Assembly: GCA_039814545.1 (NCBI GenBank)
Contig: JBCCBB010000059.1
Location: 1-18,582 of the forward strand
From: CALBPI01 sp039814545
GTDB taxonomy: Bacteria; Pseudomonadota; Gammaproteobacteria; Steroidobacterales; Woeseiaceae
Direction: 5' to 3'
DNA length: 18,582 bases
In this document: positions 1-7,534 of the stretch, piece after piece
How the letters are laid out: every line of letters starts with the position of its first letter
How positions within the stretch are numbered: the stretch's first letter is position 1
Program-made: the position numbers and the translations under genes
Notes under the pieces: model-generated
Database searches by the model: none
What the model was told of the DNA's origin: nothing
What the model saw: the letters and a program-made list of their open reading frames with translations, nothing else

Positions 1-175
1 GTGCGAAGCACGGAGGCAGGCGGCTTGCCGAGCGATATGGCGCTTCCCTTCGTCATGGTCATGACGCTAGCAGTTCTGGGGGGCGGATTCGAGCCGGATG
101 CATGACGCTGCCGACCGTGTGGGTCAGTCTCGCTGAATGCGGAAATCAGACAGCCTTTTCAACGCCTTGCGCTTC

Positions 176-212
176 ATAGGACTTGTCAATGGCGACCATA
201 GACACAATCTAC
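176..212 (+). promoter_or_regulatory. OxyR-type operator upstream of ahpC
   Basis: Two ATAG tetranucleotides start at 176 and 198, exactly 22 bp apart, as in the tetrameric OxyR consensus (ATAG-N7-CTAT, 7 bp, ATAG-N7-CTAT). The right arm of the first element is CAAT and that of the second is CTAC, so each matches CTAT at three of four bases. The inner T/A positions are only partly kept. The site lies about 80 bp before ahpC, a classical OxyR target, and ends directly before a possible -35 element. The motif and spacing are seen; OxyR binding is inferred, and no oxyR gene is in the window. Confidence 0.72.
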
Positions 213-241
213 TTCCCGCCGACTGCGAGGTCGGTGACAAT
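213..241 (+). promoter_or_regulatory. Candidate activator-dependent ahpC promoter
   Basis: A weak -35 (TTCCCG, 213-218) lies 17 bp before a fair -10 (GACAAT, 236-241, four of six consensus bases). The -35 directly adjoins the OxyR-type site, the usual geometry for OxyR-activated promoters, which often have poor -35 elements. Transcription would start near 248, giving a leader of about 45 nt. Confidence 0.42.
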
Positions 242-294
242 ATCCCACTAACTTCCTCCCTTTTGATAACCCAGATAACAGAGGTACAAGGCAC

Positions 295-858
295 ATGGCA
301 CTTATCGGACAGCCTATTCCGGAATTCTCCACTGACGCATTTCACGACGGCGGCTTCACAACGGTCACGTCGGAAGACGTCAAGGGTAAGTGGGGCATCT
401 TCCTGTTCTACCCCGCTGATTTCACGTTTGTGTGCCCGACCGAACTCGAAGACATGGCCAAGGCCTACCCCGAGCTGCAGGAGCTGGGCGTCGAGGTCTA
501 CGCCGTTTCTACGGACTCGCACTTCGTCCACAAAGCGTGGCACGAAACCAGCGACGCGATCTCGGCCGTCAACTACCCGATGCTGGGCGACCCGACGGGC
601 GCGATCTCGCGCGGCTTCGACGTCATGATCGAAGAAGCGGGCCAGGCCCTGCGTGGCACATTCCTCGTCGACCCCGACGGCATCATCCAGGTGTACGAAG
701 TGCACACGCTGGGCGTCGGTCGCTCGGCCAAAGACATGGTCCGTAAGGTCAAGGCTGCCCAGTACGTTCGCGAGAACGACGGCGAAGTCTGCCCGGCGGC
801 CTGGGAGAAGGGCGAAGACACCCTGACTCCATCGTTCGACCTGGTCGGCAAGATCTGA
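295..858 (+). CDS. ahpC: Alkyl hydroperoxide reductase subunit C (typical 2-Cys peroxiredoxin)
   Basis: This 187-residue protein is a cytosolic peroxidase that reduces hydrogen peroxide and organic hydroperoxides and is recycled by AhpF. The peroxidatic cysteine is Cys47 in the FVCPTEL motif, and the resolving cysteine is Cys166 in EVCPAAW. Both positions and the length match the E. coli/Salmonella AhpC class (Cys46/Cys165, 187 residues). The ATG at 295 has GAGG ten bases upstream and AAGG closer in, and the N-terminus (MALIGQPIPEF) is the family one. An OxyR-type site precedes the gene, and ahpF follows after 75 bp that hold a strong hairpin. Function is nearly certain from motifs and neighbour. 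Confidence 0.97.
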   Translation: MALIGQPIPEFSTDAFHDGGFTTVTSEDVKGKWGIFLFYPADFTFVCPTELEDMAKAYPELQELGVEVYAVSTDSHFVHKAWHETSDAISAVNYPMLGDPTGAISRGFDVMIEEAGQALRGTFLVDPDGIIQVYEVHTLGVGRSAKDMVRKVKAAQYVRENDGEVCPAAWEKGEDTLTPSFDLVGKI

Positions 859-881
859 TCGGGTTCCCCGCAGAAAGACCA

Positions 882-914
882 ACGATGCGGGGCGGCTTGA
901 CCGCCCCGCGTCGT
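882..914 (+). promoter_or_regulatory. Intergenic hairpin between ahpC and ahpF
   Basis: An inverted repeat can form a 14-bp stem: left arm 882-895, right arm 901-914, loop CTTGA, with one G-T wobble and a core of nine GC pairs. No T-run follows, so it is not a classical intrinsic terminator. It ends 5 bases before the ahpF ribosome site (AAGGA, 920-924). It could protect the 3' end of ahpC mRNA or attenuate transcription so that AhpC exceeds AhpF, but that role is inference. Confidence 0.6.
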
Positions 915-933
915 CTCTCAAGGACACAAACTT

Positions 934-2529
934 ATGTTGACCGCAGAACTGCTTGCCTCCGTTAAGGCCTACACCGAAAAACTGACGCGCAACGTCACGT
1001 TCGTCGTGCAGACCGGCGAGAACGAGAAGCGCGAAGAGCTCGTCGAGTTCCTCATGCAGTTCGCGGACATCTCACAGCGCCTCAACGTTGCCGAACGCGA
1101 CGCAGGCTTGCGCGGTGGCGCGAGCTTTACGCTCGAGGCCGACGACCAGCCTACAGGGATCACCTTCTCGGGCGTCCCGGGTGGCCATGAATTCAACTCG
1201 TTTGTACTGGGCGTGCTGCACGCAGGCGGCGTCCCCGTGCGCCTGGATGATGCGCTCAAGTCGATTGTCGAGCGCGTCGGCGAGCCGCTGCACTTCGAGA
1301 CCGCCATCAGCCTGAGCTGCCACAACTGCCCCGAAGTCGTACAGACGCTGAACCAGTTCGCAGCCCTCAATCCGAACATCTCGGCCGAGATGGTCGACGG
1401 TGGTGTTTACGACGAATTCGTCGCCGAGCGCAACGTGCAGGGCGTGCCGGCCGTCTTCCTGAACGGCGAGGTCTTTGCCAATGGCAAGATCGACCCGTCC
1501 ACGATTATCGAGAAGCTGCTCGAGCGTTACCCGCACCTGGCCGAAGCCGGTGCCGAAGAAGCGACCTCGCTGCCGCTGCAGGACGTCGTCGTTATCGGTG
1601 GCGGCCCCGCCGGCGTGTCGTCGGCCATCTACGCGGCGCGCAAGGGCTTTGCCGTGACCCTCATCGCTGAGCGTTTCGGCGGTCAGGTTAAGGACACGCT
1701 CGGCATCGAGAATCTCGTGTCGATCCCCCAGACCGAGGGCCCTGAGGTCGTCAAAGGTCTGCGTGAGCACCTGACCGAGTACGAGGTCACGCTGCGCGAG
1801 CACCTGCGTGTCGATGGCATTGAGCAGGGCGACATCAAGACGATCACGCTCTCCTCAGGTGAGAAGATCCGCACTCGATCGGTCATCATTGCCACGGGTG
1901 CCAACTGGCGCGAGCTCGGCATTCCGGGCGAGAAGGAATACATCGGAAACGGTGTCGCTTACTGCCCGCACTGCGATGGCCCGTTCTTCAAAGGCAAGGA
2001 TGTATCGGTCATCGGTGGCGGCAACTCGGGTATCGAGGCGGCGCTCGACTTGTCGGGCATCGTCGGCCAAGTGACCGTGCTTGAGTTCATGCCCGAACTC
2101 AAAGCGGACAAGGTGCTCGTCGACAAGGCGCTCGAGCGCGACAACATCACGATCATCACCAACGCCGCGTCGCAGGAAATCAAAGCGACCGACGGCAAGG
2201 TCTCGAGCCTCGTCTACCAAGACCGTGAAAGCGGCGAGACGCACGAGCTCGACCTCAAGGCCGTATTCGTGCAGATCGGGCTTGTGCCCAACTCTGAGTT
2301 CGCCAAAGGCCTCGTCGACATGAACGAGTACGGCGAGATCATCATCAACGACAAGGCCGAGACGAGCGCGCCGGGCATTTTGGCCTGTGGCGACGTCACG
2401 ACCACCCCTTACAAGCAGATCGTCGTCGCGCTGGGTGAAGGCAGCAAAGCCGCCCTCACCGCGTTCGAATACCTCGTCATGCACGCCCCCGCAGTCGAGG
2501 AAGACGAAGCCTCTGCCGCGGCCGCCTAA
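934..2529 (+). CDS. ahpF: Alkyl hydroperoxide reductase subunit F (NADH:peroxiredoxin oxidoreductase)
   Basis: This 531-residue flavoprotein passes electrons from NADH through FAD and two disulfide centres to AhpC. An N-terminal tandem thioredoxin-like domain carries the redox pair CHNC near residues 129-132. After a linker the FAD site begins at VIGGGPAG, about residue 220. The thioredoxin-reductase-type dithiol is CPHC in the YCPHCDG motif, and the NAD site VIGGGNSG follows. Length and domain order match enterobacterial AhpF (about 521 residues), with a short acidic, alanine-rich tail added. The ATG at 934 has AAGGA nine bases upstream. It follows ahpC and ends before a clear terminator, so the two form an operon. 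Confidence 0.97.
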   Translation: MLTAELLASVKAYTEKLTRNVTFVVQTGENEKREELVEFLMQFADISQRLNVAERDAGLRGGASFTLEADDQPTGITFSGVPGGHEFNSFVLGVLHAGGVPVRLDDALKSIVERVGEPLHFETAISLSCHNCPEVVQTLNQFAALNPNISAEMVDGGVYDEFVAERNVQGVPAVFLNGEVFANGKIDPSTIIEKLLERYPHLAEAGAEEATSLPLQDVVVIGGGPAGVSSAIYAARKGFAVTLIAERFGGQVKDTLGIENLVSIPQTEGPEVVKGLREHLTEYEVTLREHLRVDGIEQGDIKTITLSSGEKIRTRSVIIATGANWRELGIPGEKEYIGNGVAYCPHCDGPFFKGKDVSVIGGGNSGIEAALDLSGIVGQVTVLEFMPELKADKVLVDKALERDNITIITNAASQEIKATDGKVSSLVYQDRESGETHELDLKAVFVQIGLVPNSEFAKGLVDMNEYGEIIINDKAETSAPGILACGDVTTTPYKQIVVALGEGSKAALTAFEYLVMHAPAVEEDEASAAAA

Positions 2530-2557
2530 GCGCCGCATCCCCCCGCCGTAGCAGGCC

Positions 2558-2589
2558 GCCGCCACCTTCAGGGGTGGTGGCAATTTTTT
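2558..2589 (+). terminator. Intrinsic terminator after ahpF
   Basis: A 9-bp stem (2558-2566 with 2573-2581, one G-T wobble) closes a six-base loop and is followed by AA and six T residues (2584-2589). It lies 28 bp after the ahpF stop. It also argues that the halogenase does not start at the in-frame codon inside the T-run at 2588. Confidence 0.85.
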
Positions 2590-2639
2590 GCCTGATGCTG
2601 CGTGCCGCGCATCAGCGGACCGTGTCGATGCCCTGACGA

Positions 2640-2652
2640 GGCAAGGCTTGCC
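2640..2652. repeat. Short inverted repeat upstream of the halogenase gene
   Basis: GGCAAG and its exact reverse complement CTTGCC are separated by one base. The repeat lies about 68 bp before the proposed halogenase start, and a -10-like TATCCT follows at 2684-2689 without a convincing -35. It could be an operator half-site pair or chance. The rest of 2590-2719 shows nothing clear. Confidence 0.3.
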
Positions 2653-2719
2653 AGCAGCATTTTCCGATCACTGGCAATTTCGCTATCCTCATCGGCTACG
2701 CGAAGCGAGCCGCAGCACC

Positions 2720-4237
2720 ATGGCAGAAGCAACACAACCCAATCTCCTGATTGTCGGCGGGGGCACGGCCGGCTGGATGGCCGCCAATCTCCTGCAACAC
2801 TTGTGGGGCGACAAGGGCACCCAGATCACGCTCATCGAATCGACGGCTGTCGGCACGGTCGGCGTCGGCGAGGGCACCACGCCGCGCATCAAGGAGTACT
2901 TTGACCGGCTCGGTATCCCCGAGCATGAGTGGATGCCGGCCTGTCACGCCACCTACAAGTGCGGTATCAACTTCCCGGGCTGGACCACGGATGCCGGGCC
3001 TGACTCTTACTGCCATCCGTTCTATTCGCAGCTTGACGCCGATGGCGCCGCACAGTTTTTCCGCAACTGCGACTTGCGCCGTGAGGGCTACGATGTTCCG
3101 ACGCATCCCGACAGTTTCTTTGTCGCCAGTCATCTGGGCCCACAGTGTCGTGCACCAATCGCCAAGGAGCAGCTGCCGTTCCGGAACTACTACGGTTACC
3201 ACTTTGATGCGGCATTGCTCGGCGAGTACTTGCGTAAGCGTGCCGTCGACCACGGCGTCACGCTCGTGGACGACATCATCGTCGACGTGGAGCAAGCCGA
3301 CGACGGCAGCATCACGGGCGTACGCACAGAAAAGTCGGGCGCGTTTTCTGCAGACTTCTTTATCGACTGTTCGGGCTTTAAGGGTTTGTTGATCCGGCAA
3401 GCGCTCGACGAGCCCTACGTGTCCTACCGCGACTACCTGTTCAACAATGCCGCTGTTGCAATGCCCACGCCGATTGAGACGGAAAAGGGTATTCCCGCCG
3501 AGACGGTATCTGCGGCCATGCGCCACGGTTGGGCCTGGCACATTCCGCTCATGCACCGATTCGGCAACGGCTACGTGTATTGCTCCGACTACCTCTCGAA
3601 AGACGAGGCGGAGGCCGAGTTGCGTGAGGTGCTGGGTCCCGGTGCCGCCGACGCCAAGGCCCTGCACCTGGCGTGGGAACCCGGGAGCATTCGTGAGCAC
3701 TGGAAGAAGAACTGCCTGGCGCTCGGATTGTCGCAGGGGTTCCTGGAGCCGCTTGAAGCGCCCATGCTCAACGTCATTCAGTTCACGCTTGAAGCCTTTG
3801 CACGCCGCTACGAGAAGGCCGGCTTCGACCCCACGCCGCAGCCGAGTTTCAACGATGCCGTGAACCGGCTCGTGGACGGCACACGCGACTACCTGCAGCT
3901 GCACTACCTGGCGAGCCGGCGCAACGACTCCGAGTACTGGCGCGACGTTCGCGCGAACGCGCATCGGTCCGATGAGCTCACCGCGATCATCGACGCCTGG
4001 GACCAACACGGGGGCTTCAACGAAGAGACGGGTCGGATGCTCGACAAGCATCCGTACAAGCGTGTCTCCTGGTATTGCTTGCTGGCGGGTATGGCGCGCT
4101 ACCGCGAGGCGGAGCGACCGGGACTGCGCCAGCCCCGCAAGGGCGAGCAGCGGGCACTCGACGCCTGCCAGCGCGCGTTGTCCGACTATCATGAGCACGG
4201 TCCCTACCTCGACAAGCTGCAACGCCAGATCGCCTGA
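2720..4237 (+). CDS. Flavin-dependent tryptophan-halogenase family protein
   Basis: The 505-residue protein resembles FADH2-dependent tryptophan halogenases (PrnA, RebH), which make HOCl or HOBr at a flavin and halogenate aromatic carbons. An FAD-binding GGGTAGW lies at residues 13-19, VGVGEGTTP at 47-55, a lysine at position 80 (ATYKCG) matches catalytic Lys79 of PrnA, and WAWHIP at 271-276 is the halogenase WxWxIP signature. Glu346 falls in EPLEAP, but the Ser and Thr that follow it in PrnA are Ala347 and Pro348. I chose the ATG at 2720 because the frame upstream runs through the ahpF terminator and the FAD motif sits at the usual distance from this start. No biosynthetic cluster or flavin reductase is adjacent, so the substrate is unknown. 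Confidence 0.85.
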   Translation: MAEATQPNLLIVGGGTAGWMAANLLQHLWGDKGTQITLIESTAVGTVGVGEGTTPRIKEYFDRLGIPEHEWMPACHATYKCGINFPGWTTDAGPDSYCHPFYSQLDADGAAQFFRNCDLRREGYDVPTHPDSFFVASHLGPQCRAPIAKEQLPFRNYYGYHFDAALLGEYLRKRAVDHGVTLVDDIIVDVEQADDGSITGVRTEKSGAFSADFFIDCSGFKGLLIRQALDEPYVSYRDYLFNNAAVAMPTPIETEKGIPAETVSAAMRHGWAWHIPLMHRFGNGYVYCSDYLSKDEAEAELREVLGPGAADAKALHLAWEPGSIREHWKKNCLALGLSQGFLEPLEAPMLNVIQFTLEAFARRYEKAGFDPTPQPSFNDAVNRLVDGTRDYLQLHYLASRRNDSEYWRDVRANAHRSDELTAIIDAWDQHGGFNEETGRMLDKHPYKRVSWYCLLAGMARYREAERPGLRQPRKGEQRALDACQRALSDYHEHGPYLDKLQRQIA

Positions 4238-4269
4238 CATACGTGCAAACCACAATACGGGTGCCGACG

Positions 4270-5145
4270 ATGCCTCGATTCCTGCTGCTTTTGGTCTCAC
4301 TGAGTCTCGTCGCTGCGTGTAACGAGACGCCGGCACCCTTCGATCCCGTCACGCAGTCCCCGCCTGACATCGCCGGCGCGCCCGCTCGCAACCTGGAGGT
4401 GACCGTCCCAAGCCACGGGGTGCGCTTGCCGGGCTACCTCATGCTTGCAGCCGGCGCGGGCCCGCACCCGACGGTTTTGCTCTTGCACGGCTATCCGGGC
4501 AACGAGAAAAACCTCGACCTCGCGCAGTCGCTGCGCCGAGCAGGTTTGAACGTGTTGTTCATTCATTACCGCGGTGCCTGGGGCGCCGAGGGCGAATTCC
4601 GGTTTGCGAACACGTTCGCCGATGGACAGGCCGCTCTTGAGTACCTGCGCGCCAACTCGGGCCAGTACCCGATTGATGCGGACCAGCTCATCGTCGTCGG
4701 CCACTCCATGGGCGGCTTCGCGGCGCTGCAGACCGCGGCGGCGGATGCCGATGTAGCCTGCGCCGTCGGCATCGCGGCCGCGAACATCGGCACGTATGCG
4801 GCGCGCGGCGATGCGGCCAAAGCGGGCTTTGCGGCCTACACGGACAACCTGTTCATGCTCGCGGGCTTGGATGGCGCGACGGCTGTGGCCGAGCTTGTGG
4901 CAAACGCAGACGCCTTCGACCTGCGCAATCTCGGGCCGCAGCTTGCGGGTCGGCCGGTGCTGCTCATCACGGGCACAGGTGACACCGTGGTACCCGTCGA
5001 TATGCAACGCAGTATCGCGGCCAGCTGGCAGGAAGCGGGCCCCGTGCTCACAACGCGCGAGATCCCGGGTGATCATTCCTTCGCCGCAGATCGCCTGTCG
5101 ATGCAGCGTGAGGTTATAGAATGGCTCCAGCAAAGCTGTTTGTGA
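4270..5145 (+). CDS. Lipoprotein alpha/beta hydrolase
   Basis: This 291-residue protein starts with a lipoprotein signal peptide ending in the lipobox LVAAC (Cys17), so it is probably anchored to a membrane on the periplasmic side. The rest is an alpha/beta-hydrolase (peptidase S9/dienelactone hydrolase-like) fold: oxyanion region LLHGYPGNEKN, nucleophile elbow GHSMGG, acid in GTGDTVVP and histidine in PGDHSF. The catalytic Ser-Asp-His set is therefore complete. The start could also be GTG at 4243 or 4261; the ATG at 4270 has GGG eight bases upstream and gives the best signal peptide. It follows the halogenase by 32 bp and overlaps the next gene by 25 bp, suggesting an operon. The substrate is probably an ester or peptide, but is unknown. 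Confidence 0.82.
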   Translation: MPRFLLLLVSLSLVAACNETPAPFDPVTQSPPDIAGAPARNLEVTVPSHGVRLPGYLMLAAGAGPHPTVLLLHGYPGNEKNLDLAQSLRRAGLNVLFIHYRGAWGAEGEFRFANTFADGQAALEYLRANSGQYPIDADQLIVVGHSMGGFAALQTAAADADVACAVGIAAANIGTYAARGDAAKAGFAAYTDNLFMLAGLDGATAVAELVANADAFDLRNLGPQLAGRPVLLITGTGDTVVPVDMQRSIAASWQEAGPVLTTREIPGDHSFAADRLSMQREVIEWLQQSCL

Positions 5146-5714
5146 GGACGAAGATCGTGCGAAGCGGATCGTGCGCCGGCCTGATAGCCGCGATGGTGCT
5201 GGCTGCGTCGGCTCAGGCCGACGACGAGGTCAATAACTACGTGGCCTACGACGAGACCTTCTCCAGTGGCGGCGGTGTCACGGCACCGGCATTGGAGCGA
5301 CTTCGCGACGCCGGCCTCGAGCGCGTGATCTTTCTCGCCTACTCCGACCAGGAGCAATCGCTCGAGAACGAAGACCGCGTCGTCGACAAGCTCGGCATGG
5401 ACTTTGTGCACATCCCCGTGCGCTGGGACGCCCCTGATGCGAATCACTTCGGCCTCTTCGCCGCCATCATGCAGCAGGCACCCGAGCGGCCAACGCTGGT
5501 GCACTGCCAGGCCAACTACCGGGCTTCGGCGTTCGCGATGCTCTACCGCGTGATTTACGACAACGTGCCGCTGGCCGAGGCCAAGGCTGATATGAATGCT
5601 GTCTGGACGCCTACGGAAACCTGGACGGACTTCATCCTCGATACGCTCGAGCGCAATGGTGTGGATGCGAACTGCGAGGGCTGCGACTGGACGCCATACG
5701 TCCCCGAAGATTAG
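5121..5714 (+). CDS. Exported tyrosine/dual-specificity phosphatase-like protein with a short P-loop
   Basis: This 197-residue protein has an N-terminal signal peptide (hydrophobic stretch about residues 19-31, AQA cleavage site before Asp34), so it should act in the periplasm. The body resembles small cysteine phosphatases: a WDAP segment at 102-105 could supply the general acid Asp103, and VHCQANYRAS at 127-136 resembles the P-loop. Here the cysteine (129) and arginine (134) are separated by four residues, where the canonical loop has five, and the usual glycine is missing. The C-terminus has a CEGC pair. The ATG at 5121 has GAGG seven bases upstream; GTG at 5157, with GAGGA eight bases upstream, is a good alternative. 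It overlaps the hydrolase end and converges on the next gene with a 9-bp gap. Confidence 0.72.
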   Translation: MAPAKLFVRTKIVRSGSCAGLIAAMVLAASAQADDEVNNYVAYDETFSSGGGVTAPALERLRDAGLERVIFLAYSDQEQSLENEDRVVDKLGMDFVHIPVRWDAPDANHFGLFAAIMQQAPERPTLVHCQANYRASAFAMLYRVIYDNVPLAEAKADMNAVWTPTETWTDFILDTLERNGVDANCEGCDWTPYVPED

Positions 5715-5723
5715 CCGAAGCTG

Positions 5724-6131
5724 CTAGCGCTTTGACCTGCGGCGCAGAAACTTAAGCCCAGACCAGTCGCCGTCAACGGCGCAGACTTTCACGTCCACCC
5801 AACCGCGCGGCAGGATTTCTGTGCGAAGGTCGTCCTCGGTGAGGTCGATGTGCATGGGCGACGACTTCTTGGGCCAGGACACCCAGAGCATGCCGCCCTC
5901 AGCGACGCGGCCCAGCGCACCCTCGATGCCACGTGTGAGCTCGGAGCGGCGGCCGCAAAAAAGGTGAACGATGTCGGCGCTACGGAAGCGGTTCGAGAAG
6001 GCGACATCCTCAGCGCCAGCTACGAGCTCCGCGTAGTGTGAGGGTGCGTTGATCGTCAGGCAGCGCGTACCCGGTTTGAGCCCGAGCTTTTTGTGCAGCG
6101 GCGTACCCGAGTAGCCGTGTTCAGTCGGCAT
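5724..6131 (-). CDS. DUF3052-type protein
   Basis: This 135-residue protein begins PTEHGYSGTPLHKKLGLKPG and contains LWVSWPKKSS, a DLTEDDLR stretch and a C-terminal VDVKVCAVDGDWSGLKF, features I associate with the DUF3052 family of small cytosolic proteins with no established function. It has no signal peptide or membrane segment. The ATG at 6131 is preferred because GGAG lies six bases upstream and family similarity begins there; the open frame extends further upstream only by overlapping the MaoC gene. It overlaps the end of that gene by 11 bp, so the two are likely translationally coupled. Family assignment is from memory of conserved motifs. Confidence 0.75.
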   Translation of the reverse strand: MPTEHGYSGTPLHKKLGLKPGTRCLTINAPSHYAELVAGAEDVAFSNRFRSADIVHLFCGRRSELTRGIEGALGRVAEGGMLWVSWPKKSSPMHIDLTEDDLRTEILPRGWVDVKVCAVDGDWSGLKFLRRRSKR

Positions 6132-6588
6132 TGGCGTCTCCGTCGCCACGAGCTTCCACGAGGTTCGTCGACAGCGCCGAGAACACGACGGCGTCGTCCT
6201 GGTTGATGAGCTGATACTGGTACTGCACAACACCGCGTTTGGGATCGCGCGTCGATCGGCGCTTGTTTACGCACCAGGCCCGCGCGCGCAGCGTATCGCC
6301 GGCGCGCACGGAGACGGGCCAGCGCACGTCGTCCCAGGCCACGCCACAGATCCAGGCGATGTCGTGCGCGATGCGGTGGTCGAGCTGGCGCCAGAGCACC
6401 ATCGTGTACTGCCCCGAGGCGATGACATCGCCGAATTGCGAGTCCTGTGCAGCGGCTTCATCGGTGTGGAAGTACTGCGGGTCGAACTCGCGCGCGAAGG
6501 CGATCATGGCGTCGCGGTCCACGGTCAGCGCGGTGGACGTTTCCACAAGGCCGACCTCGAGGTCCTCGAGAAAGCGGCGGTCGCTCAC
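6121..6588 (-). CDS. MaoC-like (R-specific enoyl-CoA hydratase type) hotdog protein
   Basis: This 155-residue protein fits the MaoC dehydratase/hydratase class, which hydrates trans-2-enoyl-CoA or related thioesters. The segment AREFDPQYFHTDEAAA holds the expected Asp36 and His41 dyad, followed by FGDVIASGQ as in family members. A single hotdog domain accounts for the whole length. The start is GTG at 6588, inside a GTGA overlap with the stop of the upstream GST-like gene, and the gene overlaps the downstream DUF3052 gene by 11 bp. The three genes therefore read as one operon. Acyl-CoA chemistry also fits the divergent CoA-transferase-family gene. The exact substrate is not visible. Confidence 0.86.
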   Translation of the reverse strand: MSDRRFLEDLEVGLVETSTALTVDRDAMIAFAREFDPQYFHTDEAAAQDSQFGDVIASGQYTMVLWRQLDHRIAHDIAWICGVAWDDVRWPVSVRAGDTLRARAWCVNKRRSTRDPKRGVVQYQYQLINQDDAVVFSALSTNLVEARGDGDANAD

Positions 6589-7499
6589 GCGGCCCCCACG
6601 CGAAAGCCGATGGCTGGGAAATGCACGTTGAGCGGGCCGATGCCGCCTTCCTCGCGGCGGATCGTGACGCGCTGCGTATCCAGGTGCAGCAACGTGCCCG
6701 CGATGGCGTCCTGGCCGTAGTCGTCGGCGCAGACGATCACGGATTCACCTTGCGTCAGGCTGAGCTCATTGTCGGCGTCGACCGTGCCCTCGTCGCTGGG
6801 CTCAGTCTCGCGCGCGACGGCGAGGGCGTCGGCCGCGTCGATGTCGCTGCGGTCGCCGTGGCCGACTTCGGACATGCGCGCGGCCCACTCGCGGACGCGC
6901 GGATAGGGATCAAACATGCGGGGCGCGCTGGGTACGTTGGCGTTAGTCATCCAGACGGGGAAGTAGCCCAGGATGTCGGTGTAGCCCGGGCGCTCGCCGT
7001 CGAGGTAGGGGTCGTCACCTGCGAGCGCGTCCTCGAGCAACTCGATCTGCGCCTGCAGTTGCCAGCGTGCCTGCGGCAGTGATTCGGCAAGTTTCGAGAA
7101 GTCCATGAAGTTGAAAAACTGTTTGCGGTCTTCGATGACCTCGCCGGGCACCTGCGGGTTTTCTCCCATCGACAAGGCTGCGCCGGGTTCGAAGAAGGCC
7201 TTGTCGCTCCAGCGCGATAAGGCGAGCGCCAGGCCGCGGCGCCCGGTCGGGAACAGGGACGGCACGGGTTGGCGCGCCTCGATCTCCTGGGCGATACAGA
7301 GCGTGTCGCAGTAGACCTCGGCGCCAATTTGCAGCACGGGTGTCTTGCGATAGCCGCCCGTAAGCGCCGTGAGGTTTGGCTTCGGCATGATCATCGGGAT
7401 CTGTACCGATTGCCACGGCGCCGCCTTGATCCCGAACACGAGTCGGATCTTCTCGGCGAACGGCGAGGCGTCGAAGTGGTGCAATATGAAAGTGCTCAC
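6585..7499 (-). CDS. Glutathione S-transferase-like protein with C-terminal extension
   Basis: This 304-residue protein has a thioredoxin-like N-terminal domain (FILHHFDASPFAEKIR, with Ser12 as possible catalytic residue; cis-proline in TPVLQ; CDT in the glutathione gamma-Glu region) and a helical C-terminal GST domain to about residue 220. About 70 further residues, ending in a VHFPAIGFRV segment, go beyond the usual 200-230 residue GST. The start is GTG at 7499 with GGAG eight bases upstream. It is the first gene of a minus-strand operon with MaoC and DUF3052, and is divergent from a CoA-transferase gene 35 bp away. It may handle an electrophilic intermediate of the same pathway; that is inference. 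Confidence 0.82.
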   Translation of the reverse strand: MSTFILHHFDASPFAEKIRLVFGIKAAPWQSVQIPMIMPKPNLTALTGGYRKTPVLQIGAEVYCDTLCIAQEIEARQPVPSLFPTGRRGLALALSRWSDKAFFEPGAALSMGENPQVPGEVIEDRKQFFNFMDFSKLAESLPQARWQLQAQIELLEDALAGDDPYLDGERPGYTDILGYFPVWMTNANVPSAPRMFDPYPRVREWAARMSEVGHGDRSDIDAADALAVARETEPSDEGTVDADNELSLTQGESVIVCADDYGQDAIAGTLLHLDTQRVTIRREEGGIGPLNVHFPAIGFRVGAA

Positions 7500-7534
7500 G
7501 TTAGATTCTCCGCAATGTTGGGGCGGGGCGAGTT

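Noticed and set aside
1..105. Open frame on the plus strand running in from the window edge to a TGA at 103-105
   Set aside because: It gives only 34 codons with a short hydrophobic patch, no recognised motif and moderate codon bias. A minus-strand frame starting at 62 and leaving the window is equally open. Neither can be supported.
124..927. Long minus-strand open frame opposite ahpC
   Set aside because: It is antisense to a certain gene, reads as a low-complexity Arg/Val/Asp-rich shadow and would cross the OxyR site and the intergenic hairpin.
2588..2719. N-terminal extension of the halogenase by 44 residues
   Set aside because: The extension begins inside the T-run of the ahpF terminator and has no family similarity; the FAD motif sits at the normal distance from the ATG at 2720.
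2696..4336. Minus-strand open frame of 546 codons opposite the halogenase
   Set aside because: Long antisense frames are expected in GC-rich genes with strong third-position bias. No motif is recognisable and the plus-strand protein is clearly real.
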